A stretch of DNA of 64,000 nt, from positions 25,187,505 to 25,251,504 of the forward strand of contig JARWIR010000003.1 of assembly GCA_029959085.1 (NCBI GenBank), written 5' to 3'. Of this stretch, positions 33,672 through 43,718 are shown in pieces. This DNA comes from Nemophila menziesii (taxonomy: Eukaryota; Streptophyta; Magnoliopsida; Boraginales; Hydrophyllaceae). The translations under genes were made by a program, and so were the position numbers. Every line of letters begins with the position of its first letter. Position 1 is the first letter of the stretch. The notes under the pieces are model-generated. The model made no database searches. It saw only the letters and a list, made by a program, of their open reading frames with translations, and was not told the DNA's origin.

Positions 33672-34302
33672 TGTTATATATTTTCAGTCAAATATAAAGT
33701 AAAGTCAATTATGCTGATGTGGAGGTTATGTGGACTATTACTTAAGCTGATGGAGGGTTGTATGCGTGGCTCATTATTCACCCTTGATCTCTTGTTATGT
33801 TGGATGTTCCAGATCAAGACTCTCTCATTGTCTCATATAAATACCCCTCATTCACGAGTGGGTCTTCTCTCTCCTCTCTTCACTTCGTTTCGACGCCTCT
33901 CTTTCTCTCATCTCTCTCAGCAACTAAAACTTAGGGTTTTGTAATATTGTTGAATCTATACTATAAAGATCAACAATTAGAATAGTATAAATCAAGCATC
34001 TGGCTTGATTGATTGAGTAGCATTTCTCGATTGTTAGATTAGGGTTTCTGATTGAAGCCTTAGTTGTGTTCTATTCTGGATTTGTGCTGTAAGATTTGTA
34101 CTGAGGCTGTAACCGTGTTCTTTAGTGTGTGAAGTATCTTCTGAAGAAGGGCTTCAACGTGGATGTAGGCATATTTGTGCTGAACCACGATAAATCTTGT
34201 GTTCTTTCTTTTTCGCTGCTATTTTCTTTTGATCTTGTTTTCTGGGTTTGGAAACTTGTTTTGCCTCAAACGAAAACTATTTCTTAGTGCTATTTTACAA
34301 CA
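33672..34302 (+). repeat. 5' LTR of the Tork-like Copia
   Basis: 631 bp from TGTTATATATTTTC to TTTTACAACA. A likely TATA box, CATATAAATA, lies near 33834-33843, ahead of a CT-rich leader (CTTCTCTCTCCTCTC). Confidence 0.93.
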
Positions 34303-34303
34303 G

Positions 34304-34315
34304 TGGTATCAGAGC
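34304..34315 (+). promoter_or_regulatory. Primer-binding site, initiator tRNA-Met
   Basis: TGGTATCAGAGC, one base after the 5' LTR end. Confidence 0.93.
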
Positions 34316-34596
34316 TTTATCGATTCTTTGTGGAAATCGTTTTCGAAAAGATTTGTCGGTTTTGTTTCTACAGATCTGTGAATAGTTTGTTGGCTTTATA
34401 AAAATCTTCTAAAATCTCTTTCAACAATAAAAGTTTGTTTTCTTTTATTGTTTATTCACGGATCTTACATATTTTTGGGCTTAATCAAACCGAATCCTAG
34501 AATAGATTTTTCTAGGGTTTGTGATTTTAAAAATCTAACCCTAATATTTTGATTACCTCGTGTTGTGTATCTTTTCTGATATATAGGTATTAAGAA

Positions 34597-37500
34597 ATGG
34601 AAACTACAAGGCTAGAAGTTTCTGTGTTCGATGGTAAAGGTGATTTTGGAGTATGGAAAAAGAAAATGCGAGTCTTATTATCGCATAATAAGGTGTTAGC
34701 AGCTCTTGAACCTAATATGGATCTTTGGTCAGAGGATGCTCGAAAGCGAGTAAATGAAATCAAAGAAGAGGCCTATAATCTTCTCTTCTTAAACCTCTCT
34801 GACAATGTAATTCAAAAGGTAGATGGTGCTGAGACTGCTCTTGAACTGTGGGGTAAACTCGAAACTTTATATTCTGTTCAATCTGCCCCTAATCTTGCTT
34901 TTCTTAAGGGAAATCTATTTTCTTACAAAATGGATTCTGCTAAAACAATTGATGAAAATGTTGATGGATTCTTGAAACTTAATCTTGTGTTAAAAGGTTC
35001 TGAAATGGCCCTAGATGAGACTAGTAAAAGCATGATCCTATTAAATTCTATACCTGATTCATATCAAGTAGTTAAAGATGCTTTCCAATATTCTTCTGTG
35101 ATGCCTACATTTGATCAAATTGTTGCTTCTTTGAAAACTAGGGAACTTGAATTGAAAAACTTAAAACGAGTTGGTAACAACTTGTTTGTGAAATATAAAG
35201 CTGACCCCCCTGAGCAAAATAAACCTAATAAGTTCAAGAAAAAGAACAAAGGTAATAAGAACAAATCTGAAACTAGAAAGTGTTATCATTGTGGTAAGCC
35301 TGGTCATATTAAAAAGAATTGTTATGCCCTTAAGAATAAGAACAATGCTACACTTGAGACTAATCTTGCCTGTATGCCCCCTAAACATGATGATACTTGT
35401 GAAGTGTTAAATGTATCTGATATTACTTGTAAGACTAGTTGGATATTAGACTCTAGATGTACTTTTCATATGAGCCCAAATAAAGAATGGTTCTATAATT
35501 TGAAATTTACCACTTCTGAAACTGTCTATATGGGTAATAATTGTTAACTTGCCAACTCAACCAAAAGTCTGAACCGTTAGAAGAAGGCGGAGGACAGGTT
35601 ATATGAGATTTATACTCCAACACGCCCCCTCACGTGCAGGCTTAGAGGAGATGTGCATGCTGGAGAGACTCGAACTCAGGACCTCAAGTACCTGGAGCTC
35701 TGATACCATGTTAACTTGCCAACTCAACCAAAAGTCCGAACCGTTAGAAGAAGGCGGAGGACAGGTTATATGAGATTTATACTCCAACAATAATAATACT
35801 TGTCAAGTGGCTGGTATAGGTAGCATTGATTTGAGGCTTAACAATGGTAATGTGGTAACCCTCACTAATGTGAGATGGATACCTGACCTAAAAAGGAACT
35901 TAATATCCTTAGGAATGTTAGATGATCTTGGTTGTGTATATAATGTATGCAATGGTGTGTTAAATGTCCATAAGAATGATAAACTTGTCCTGTGTGGAAA
36001 GAAAGTTTCTGGTTTATATGTTCTTGATGGTATATGTGTATTATCTGATTCTAACAATGTTGAAAGTGCATATACACTAAAATGGCACCTCAGGTTAGGA
36101 CACATTAGTCAATTAGGACTAAATATGTTGAGTAAAGAAGGAATGTTTGGTAAGGATTCTATTACTCCTTTAAAATTCTGTGAACCTTGTGTTTTAGCTA
36201 AACAACATAGAATGAAATTTAAAACTGGTGTGCACTTGTCTACTTGTATTCTTGAATATATACATGCTGATTTGTGGGGCCCTGAGAAGCATGAAACACA
36301 TGGTGGGAAAAGATATTCTCTGTCCTTAGTTGATGATTACTCTAGGAGAGTCTGGACCTTTCTTTTAAAGAACAAAAGTGATACTTTTAGTGTAATAAAA
36401 GATTGGATTGTTTTAAATGAAAATCAAACTGGAAAAACCATTAAAACTGATAATGGATTAGAATTTTGCAATGATGAAATGGATAATTTGTGTAAATTGC
36501 GAGGTATTATGAGGCATAGAACTGTTAGGAAAACCCCACAACAAAATGGGGTAGCTGAGCGCATGAATAGAACTTTACTTGAAAAAATTAGATGTTTATT
36601 GTTTACTTCTGGCTTGTCTAAATATTTTTGGGGTGAGGCACTGTATACTGCAACCTATTTGATAAATAGAAGTCCCAATAGATCATTAGATATGAAATGC
36701 CCTATGGAGTTATGGAACAATAAGAAACCTGACCTTTCTGAACTAAGAATTTTTGGTTGTGCTGCTTATGCTCATAATAGAGAGGGTAAATTAGACCCTA
36801 GATCCATAAAATGTGTATTCCTTGGTTATCAATCTATGCATGGTACTAAAGGTTATAGGTTATGGGATAAAAATGCAAATGGTATTAAAATATTGATAAG
36901 TAGAGATGTTAATTTTTATGAAACTAACTTTCCTTGCAAGAAAAGTGTTGTGATTTCAGGTGATGATCAAAGTGAACCTGAAGAATCTTCTGCTGGTACT
37001 AAGATTGAGGTGGAGCCACTTCAAACTGGAAATGATGAGCCTTCATCTGATCCAATCACTGAAGAAGAAGCTGAGGATACTCAACCATCTGAGCAGCCAG
37101 GTAACTCTGAGCCACACTCAGAGATTGAGACACCTCAGGAGTCCCTTCAAGAAAGCCTTGCCAATTATCAATTAACTAGAGATAGAGAAAAGAGGGACCC
37201 AAAAACTTCTACAAGGTACTCTTATGCAGAATTGGTATACACTGCATTAATTGCAGCTGCTGAGGTAATAAATACTGAACCTGAGACTTATCTTGATGTA
37301 TTGAAATCTAAGGATAAGTGTAAGTGGTTAAATGCTATGAAAGAGGAAATGAATTCTTTACTTGTCAATAATACTTGGATTTTAGTTAAAAAACCCCCTG
37401 ACCAGAAAGTAATTGAATGTAGATGGTTATATAAGTTGAAAGAAGGAGTTTCTGAGACTGAACCACCTAGATATAAGGCTAGATTAGTTGCCAAAGGTTA

Positions 37501-38834
37501 TACACAAAGGGAAGGGATAGATTTTCATGAAATCTTTGCTCTAGTTGTAAAACTTAAAAACAATTAGGACTATGTTAGCTTATGTGGCTTGTTATGACTT
37601 AGAGTTAGAACAACTTGATGTGAAAACTGCTTTTTGCATGGTGAACTTGATGAAAAATTGTATATGAAACAACCTGAAGGATTTATTGACCCTAAACATC
37701 CTGCATATGTTTGCTTGCTTAAAAAATCTTTATATGGCCTTAAGCAATCTCCTAGGCAGTAGTACAAAAGATTTGACTTTTGTCCTGAGTTTAGGTTTTA
37801 AAAGAAGTGAATATGACAGTTGTTTATATTTTAAAATATTATCTGATAGTATGATATTCTTGTTATTATATGTGGATGACATGTTACTGATTAGTAATTC
37901 ATTGCAGAGTATAAATAAATTGAAAACTAATCTGAGTTCTGAGTTTGATATGAAGGATTTGGGAAAAGCTAAGAAAATTCTTGGAATGATTATTGAAAGG
38001 AATAGACCAAAGTGTAGTCTGAGATTGCATCAAAAACCTTATTTGGAAAAGCTTGTTGAGAAGTTTGGTAACTTGAACTGTAAAAAGGTTGAAATGCCTT
38101 TGGCAGGCCACTTTATCTTAAGTAAAAGTCAGTGTCCCAAGAATGATTCTGAGAAAGTCAAGATGAGCTATGTACCTTACTCAAATGTGATTGGCTCTAT
38201 AATGTATGCTATGATCAGTACAAGGCCTGATCTATCCTATGCTATATCATTACTCAGTAGGTTCATGTCAAATCCAGGTCCTGAACATTGTACTACTTTA
38301 AAATGGGTGGTTTCATATATCAGTAGTACGTGAAATGTGGGATTGAGCTATGGACAGTTTAATGTTCCATTTGAACTATGTGGTTTTGTGGATGCTGATT
38401 TTGCTGGTGATAGGGATAGTAGAAAATCTACTACTTCTTATTGTTTCTTACTTGGGAAAAATTGTATAACTTGGAAGTCTCAGTTGCAACCTTTAGTTGC
38501 ACTATCTACAACTGAGTCTGAATATGTAGCTATTTGTGACTGTTTCAAGGAGGCTATTTGGTTACAAGGGTTAACTAATGAATTACAGTTGACTAAGTCA
38601 ACTGCTACAATTTTTAGTGACAGTTAAAGTGCTATACATTTGAGTAAGAATCCTGTGTACCATGAAAGGACCAAACATGTTGATGTGAAGTTTTATTTTA
38701 TCAGAACTTGGTTAACATCTGAAAGAATAAAACTCGTGAAAGTTGGTACTGAGGACAATCCAGCTGATATGGGAACAAAAGTAGTAACTGTTAGCAAATT
38801 TAAGCATTGCTTGAGTTTGTTGAACATTGAATGA
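34597..38834 (+). pseudogene. Tork-like Copia gag-pol pseudogene
   Basis: Gag from M-E-T-T-R-L-E-V at 34597, with zinc knuckle C-Y-H-C-G-K-P-G-H-I-K-K-N-C (about 35281-35322). Then come protease, integrase (H-L-R-L-G-H, H-A-D-L-W-G-P, T-D-N-G-L-E-F, P-Q-Q-N-G) from 35807, reverse transcriptase (Y-V-D-D near 37870) and RNase H (V-D-A-D-F-A-G, T-E-S-E-Y) to 38834. Lesions: the protease active site reads D-S-R where the family has D-S-G (near 35455); a TRIM is inserted at 35542; a frameshift ends the frame at 37565-37567; TAG at 37760-37762 stands where R-Q-W is expected; there is a stop near 38332; and TAA near 38625 replaces a Gln codon. It cannot be functional. Confidence 0.92.
35542..35789 (-). 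mobile_element. TRIM (terminal-repeat retrotransposon in miniature) nested in Copia gag-pol
   Basis: Two 81-bp terminal repeats (35542-35622 and 35709-35789), each TGTTAACTTG...CTCCAACA with one mismatch. They enclose an 86-bp core whose right edge is gagctctgatacca, the reverse complement of a tRNA-Met primer site, so the TRIM is on the minus strand. Target duplication is ataat (35537-35541 and 35790-35794). It has no coding capacity and must be mobilised in trans. It adds 253 bp to the Copia gag-pol (248 + 5), a frame shift of +1. Confidence 0.95.
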
Positions 38835-38991
38835 GCTTTATAATCTTTAATTATATTAAGTTATTTACTAACTCGTGGTTTTAGTAAATTATTGCAGGTT
38901 TTGAAGCAACCAGAAGATGCTTTGCACACTGAACACTTGGAAGACAGCCGATGATGAAGAAGTTGCAGAATATTGACTTTACGGTGGAGAT

Positions 38992-39622
38992 TGTTATATA
39001 TTTTTAGTCAAATATAAAGTAAATTCAATTATGCTAATGTGGAGGCTTATGTGGACTATTACTTAAGCTGATGGAGGGTTGTATGCGTGGCTCATGTTTC
39101 ACCCTTGATCTCTTGTTATGTTGGATGGTCCAGATCAAGATTCTCTCATTGTCTCATATAAATACCCCTCATTCACGAGTGGGTCTTCTCTCTCCTCTCT
39201 TCACTTTGTTTCGACGCCTCTCTTTCTCTCATCTCTCTCAGCAACTAAAACTTAGGGTTTTGTAATATTGTTGAATCTATACTATAAAGATCAACAATTA
39301 GAATAGTAGAAATCAAGCATCTGGCTTGATTGATTGAGTAGCATTTCTCGATTGTTAGATTAGGGTTTCTGATTGAAGCCTTAGTTGTGTTCTACTCTGG
39401 ATTTGTGCTGTAAGATTTGTACTGAGGCTGTAACCGTGTTCTTTAATGTGTGAAGTATTTTCTGAAGAAGGGCTTCAACGTGGATGTAGACATATTTGTG
39501 CTGAACCACGATAAATCTTGTGTTCTTTCTTTTTCGCTGCTATTTTCTTTTGATCTTGTTTTCTGGGTTTGGAAACTTGTTTTGCCTCAACGAAAACTAT
39601 TTCTTAGTGCTATTTTACAACA
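38992..39622 (+). repeat. 3' LTR of the Tork-like Copia
   Basis: 631 bp, preceded by the polypurine tract GGTGGAGA (38983-38990), ending TTTTACAACA before the aaagc target repeat. Confidence 0.93.
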
Positions 39623-39627
39623 AAAGC

Positions 39628-40786
39628 ATATAGAGATTAATAAATCTATCTAACAGTCTTACTGTAGTTGCATTTGCTTGGCCAGCATTGATTATTATCG
39701 TGCGTGCGTGAATTCAAATCCATTAAAGTTCAAGTTCATTAAAACAAATAGCATATGGGAATCAATGGCTCAATTGATAGGTTCAACTTTGGAAATGAAA
39801 ATAAAATAAATGTTCACATACCGTGTTAATTGGTCTAGTGCTCTTTTGTAGTATGACACAGGTGCAACTGTCACGATATTTTTAGTAAATGCTTTTGTAC
39901 ATATGCATGTAATATTGTAATTTCCATAAATGCATGAAGTAACCATGTGTTTCAAATGAAATATCAATCATATAATAACAGTAGTAAACCAGACAAAGAG
40001 AAGATAAACCCACCACAGAAAGGAAAATGGTGTACCACCCTAGCTTGGTCCCCAAATCTGTAATCTATCCCTCACCAGAGAAGGGGAGCATTAATTATGA
40101 CTTAGTGTAGTTTGATTTTTTCATTACTTTTTTGAACTTATTATTTACTTTCTTCACTAAGGAAGCAGATTATGATATATTAATCTGTTTCATTCTCCGG
40201 GAAATCGCAACATTATCTGCCCTATACGAACCAATTGGAGATTCGAAAATTTTGGGGACCATTGAGTGATGGTATACAAAAAGTATAGAGTTCAAAACAT
40301 AGGAGCAACCATGACCCTTTGTTGGTATAATACTGTAACATGACTCTGCCACTGCTTGAGATTATATTTGACCATTTATGACAACATTGGAAATTAGAGG
40401 TAATTTTATGTGAGAGGAAAAAAATTTAACTCATTTTTATTCATTTATCAATATTAAATGTTCTCAGATTTCAAATTAAGTTGTTCTTGAAAGTGTTAAG
40501 TATTAATAACTAAATTTTAGTTGCATTATGATCCTTTATAATATCTTTTTGCACATTCCTAATACTGAGATGAAGCCTAAGGGAAAAAGTTTAAATGGAC
40601 GAATATAGATGGTAAAACAATATCGCAGCTCTAACCAAAGTTTCCCACACCCCTAATTGCACAATACAACAAATAAAGCAACTAATTATGCATTCAACTT
40701 AAAAGTAAACACTGTTGACAATAGATGATAAAAATAGACTTAAACACGATTGATTACACCCGAAGTTGGAGATAATTGAGCATAAC
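39628..40786. other. Intergenic, then 3' flank of kelch copy 3
   Basis: 39628-40220 shows nothing recognisable. From about 40230 it aligns with the 3' flanks of the other kelch copies (ACATAGGAGC, TAACATGACTC, TTTTATGTGAGAGGAA, AAATGTTCTCAGATTTCAAA). Confidence 0.65.
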
Positions 40787-42091
40787 TTAAATCATATCCA
40801 TATCCATATCTATATTCATATTCATATTCTCATTCATAGTCATATCTGGAATGTAGTCCCTACAAAAGAAAATAGAAGAGAAGATTAGGTATGAATAAAG
40901 TGAAGTAAAGGATAGGGATTGGATAGATATAACATACACAAGGCACACAGCTTGGAGTCTATAGTCATCAAGGGACGGAAGGAGAGAAAAGAAACTTGAT
41001 TCTTTTATGACACTAAAGGCGTTTGTGTTAGTGTCTCTGTTAAGAGTGAAGATACAACCCTCAAGGACAGAAAATGATGCTGATTGTGTAGAATATCCTT
41101 GCCAATATACACAGAACTTGCCTTGCTCTACCATCACCAAAAAGCTGGGTGTATGCAGATAATCATCTAACACGTAACTTTGAACTAAATCAATTGTATG
41201 TAAGTTGCCCTTTTTCAAATCCATTACATACAATGTATTGATTTCTCCTAAGAAGAGCATCACTTTGCCCCACACCACTGTAGGTTTCATACGCGTAAAA
41301 TTAAAACCCTTTTCTATGAGATGATCACAACTAATTTTTGTATAAGGCTTCCAATTGTTTTTTGCTCCAGCTCTATAGGTGTATAGTTTGAACTTATTAG
41401 ATTCTGTATGAATACCAACAAAGATATAATCGGCTCTGGTTTTTCTTTCGACTGCCCCGACTAAAACTTTACCATAAACTTTTCTCAAATATTGATTTTT
41501 CGTCCATGGGACATAATCAGGAGCTTTTGTATCAGGATTGCGAATGTATTGCCATGCAGATCCATCACTCTTAAGAACCTCCATTAAAACAGGTGTCTCT
41601 TCTTCAGGATTCCTAGTCAATCCACCCACAACATACAACTTATCGTCTAAAATCACAGGATGTGGATTATCTCTTCCGTTATTCATCTCCGCAACTGCAA
41701 CCCAACCTAAATCTATATTCTTTAAATCAAGCTTACTCACTCTCTTGCTCGCTTTACCCTCCTGAAACTCATTCATTTTATATCCACCTATACGATATAA
41801 ACAAGATTTAAAAACTATATAACTCCCATCTAAGATGTCCCACATCTTAATCTTCGAAATTGGCTTAACACCTTCTTTCAATTCCAATTCCAATTCGGAT
41901 GCAATGTCAACCTTATTATTATCCAGCAACATTTCCTCCCACTTTTCTTTCTTGTATATTTTCCCAATTTTACTGAATTTCTTCTCATCTGAAACATAGT
42001 AATCCACCCATTGATCACCCTCCCACCCTATATATTGCAACGCACAGATTATGCTTTTTTCTGGGATTCCATTGGATTTCGAACGATTCAT
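40787..42091 (-). CDS. Kelch-repeat protein, tandem copy 3
   Basis: Two exons: 42091-40938 and 40859-40787, 78-bp GT-AG intron, 408 aa. The ATG at 42091 (M-N-R-S-K-S-N-G) is chosen because it matches copy 2. A further ATG 24 bp upstream lies in the Mutator-like element next door. The intron happens to be open in frame, so an unspliced reading would simply be longer, but splice signals and the L-V-D-Y-I-P-D junction match the other copies. Kelch blocks are conserved (Y-I-V-F-K-S-C-L-Y-R-I-G-G, L-D-D-K-L-Y-V-V-G-G, V-M-L-F-L-G-E). The acidic loop is reduced to N-P-E-E-E-T. Its native 5' flank is separated by 4.8 kb, so expression may have changed. Confidence 0.83.
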   Translation of the reverse strand: MNRSKSNGIPEKSIICALQYIGWEGDQWVDYYVSDEKKFSKIGKIYKKEKWEEMLLDNNKVDIASELELELKEGVKPISKIKMWDILDGSYIVFKSCLYRIGGYKMNEFQEGKASKRVSKLDLKNIDLGWVAVAEMNNGRDNPHPVILDDKLYVVGGLTRNPEEETPVLMEVLKSDGSAWQYIRNPDTKAPDYVPWTKNQYLRKVYGKVLVGAVERKTRADYIFVGIHTESNKFKLYTYRAGAKNNWKPYTKISCDHLIEKGFNFTRMKPTVVWGKVMLFLGEINTLYVMDLKKGNLHTIDLVQSYVLDDYLHTPSFLVMVEQGKFCVYWQGYSTQSASFSVLEGCIFTLNRDTNTNAFSVIKESSFFSLLPSLDDYRLQAVCLVYVISIQSLSFTSLYSYLIFSSIFFCRDYIPDMTMNENMNMNIDMDMDMI

Positions 42092-42102
42092 CTCCAATTT
42101 TA

Positions 42103-42480
42103 GAGTAAATAACACTTTTGCCCCCTGTGTTTATACCCGATTGACAGGTTGCCCCCTAACTCTTAAAATGCGCCTAGATACCCCCTAGGATTTGTTTTTG
42201 TGACCCGTTACCCCCTACTGCGTGTTCCGTCCATTTATCACCGTTAAAAGTGACGTGGCAATTCCACGTCACAATTTTTTTTTTTTTTTTAAATCCAGGT
42301 GTTAATTGCGTTTTTAATTAACTTAACCCTTATTTTATCAAGGGCAAGATGGGGAATTCACCAATGGCTATCCTATATATACCCCAAAAACACTTTAACA
42401 ACTTAAATTAAACAAAAACGAAAATCAAAAGGAAGAAAACGCGTTCGGTTTGGGGAAGAACTCGAAGAACACCAAAACCC
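42103..42480 (+). repeat. Left long terminal inverted repeat
   Basis: Pairs with 46497-46875. Contains a T run (about 42278-42290, 15-17 nt), the palindromic GTGACGTGGCAATTCCACGT region (about 42252-42271), and a TATATATA motif near 42393 that could serve as a promoter for the gene starting at 42450. Length is approximate. Confidence 0.88.
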
Positions 42481-43130
42481 TAGCTTTCTACAGTAATTCG
42501 CGTCGAATCCTCCCAATCCCTTCAACCTTGATGCCGATGTCGCCCCTTAAAGCCGATAGCGCTGGTTCTTCTTCGCACTACACTTCTCAAGTCCCCTATT
42601 GCAGATGCAAGAAATTAGCAAGGCTTCACACCTCTTGGACAGATACGAATCCTTGCAGGAGGTTTTACAGGTGCATGTATTGGGGGTGTTCAATGGATTG
42701 CAAGTTCTTCATGTGGTTGGATGAGCCATTGCCGGAGGCTACTTGTTCGATAATTCGAGGGCTTCTATTTAAAGATTCCAATCACTGTCTTGAGAAAGAT
42801 GCAATGGAGACGAAGATGAACTTGTTGGTCTCTGATTACGGAGATATGATGCTGTTAGAGAAAAAAGCTTTTGCAGATTGGAAGCTTGAACATGAGAAAG
42901 TGAATGAACTGAACACACAGTTGGTTGAATTGCAAGAAAAAGAACAAGTTGCCTCAAAAGATTTGAAATTTGAGCGTGTGAAAGTAACTGTCTTGGAGAA
43001 TGAGGTGCAACGTCTTAACATATCGATGGACACTATATCTCGGGAAAACAAGTTTCTGAAATGGACCTGCTTCATGATTATATTCCTCTTCCTCTCCATT
43101 TTGTCTTGTATTAGTGTGTCAAAGAATTAG
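42450..43130 (+). CDS. GRF zinc-finger, coiled-coil, C-terminal membrane protein
   Basis: 226 aa in one exon. Residues about 50-100 hold a GRF-type zinc finger: Y-C-R-C-K-K, N-P-C-R-R-F-Y-R-C, then C and K-F-F-M-W-L-D. Residues about 135-200 are charged and heptad-like (coiled coil). The last about 25 residues (W-T-C-F-M-I-I-F-L-F-L-S-I-L) form one hydrophobic segment, so a tail-anchored protein is likely. GRF fingers bind single-stranded nucleic acid in well-studied proteins; plant proteins with this GRF/coiled-coil/TM layout (At4g04775-like) are uncharacterised. It begins at the left inverted repeat and is cargo or an accessory gene of the Mutator-like element. Start could be 42450 or a later Met (42531). 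Confidence 0.85.
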   Translation: MGKNSKNTKTLAFYSNSRRILPIPSTLMPMSPLKADSAGSSSHYTSQVPYCRCKKLARLHTSWTDTNPCRRFYRCMYWGCSMDCKFFMWLDEPLPEATCSIIRGLLFKDSNHCLEKDAMETKMNLLVSDYGDMMLLEKKAFADWKLEHEKVNELNTQLVELQEKEQVASKDLKFERVKVTVLENEVQRLNISMDTISRENKFLKWTCFMIIFLFLSILSCISVSKN

Positions 43131-43718
43131 AATGTTGTTGGAGGTGTATTTTGGTGTAGACAGAGTGATGGAGCAGGTGGTTGCAACTGATGGTGTTTTG
43201 TGTTTGATTGATCAGTTTGTTGAAGTTTGCAGCTGTTGATGTTTTGTGTTTGTTTTATCAGTTTGCTTTATCTGGTGTAATGTGTTAGTTTTCAGCTTTG
43301 TTTGTAATTGACTGTTTAACAAAAGTTTTTGGTTTTAGTTGAAATGGATTATGAAGTTATTGCGGTTTGTTTAAGTTGTGTTTTGCTGTGCAATGAATAT
43401 AGTATGTTAAAGAAACACTTAATGGACAATAGAATCTAATGAAATCTAAAAAAAGTAGATAAAGATAACAATAAAGTGCTGGCATTACATAGACCATAGC
43501 AAAAAAAATATTCAAAGCATCCACTAGTGCACTAGCATACAAAACACCACAGACCTGCAATAAAGGCCTTACCAACAAAAAAACAGTATTTAAATACCAC
43601 CTACACCTCATACTAGAAACCCTTAAAAACCACATCCTTGCTGCGTGAAGATCTACTTTTACACAAAATAAAAGTCACAAAACACAGAAATATAAAACAC
43701 TCAAATCTGCAGAATTCT
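43131..43718. other. 3' region between the two convergent genes of the element
   Basis: No coding support. It contains the 3' UTRs of both genes and repeated TTTTGTGTTTG/TCAGTTTG words (about 43195-43265). Confidence 0.5.

Larger units (their letters stand above)
33672..39622 (+). mobile_element. Ty1/Copia retrotransposon (Tork-like), complete but inactivated
   Basis: LTRs of 631 bp each, perfect 5-bp target duplication aaagc (33667-33671 and 39623-39627), primer site TGGTATCAGAGC at 34304-34315, and polypurine tract ACGGTGGAGAT before the 3' LTR. The LTRs differ at about 14 places by eye (roughly 2 percent), so it is clearly older than the 15.4-20.4 kb Copia. gag-pol is broken by point lesions and by a nested TRIM. 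Confidence 0.95.

Noticed and set aside
40787..40940. Kelch copy 3 as a single uninterrupted exon
   Set aside because: The intron is open by chance; donor GTATGT and acceptor TTTTGTAG are identical to those of copies 1 and 2, whose introns contain stops.
42092..42115. Upstream ATG extending kelch copy 3 by eight codons
   Set aside because: The extra codons lie in the Mutator-like element's terminal repeat and its target duplication, not in kelch sequence.
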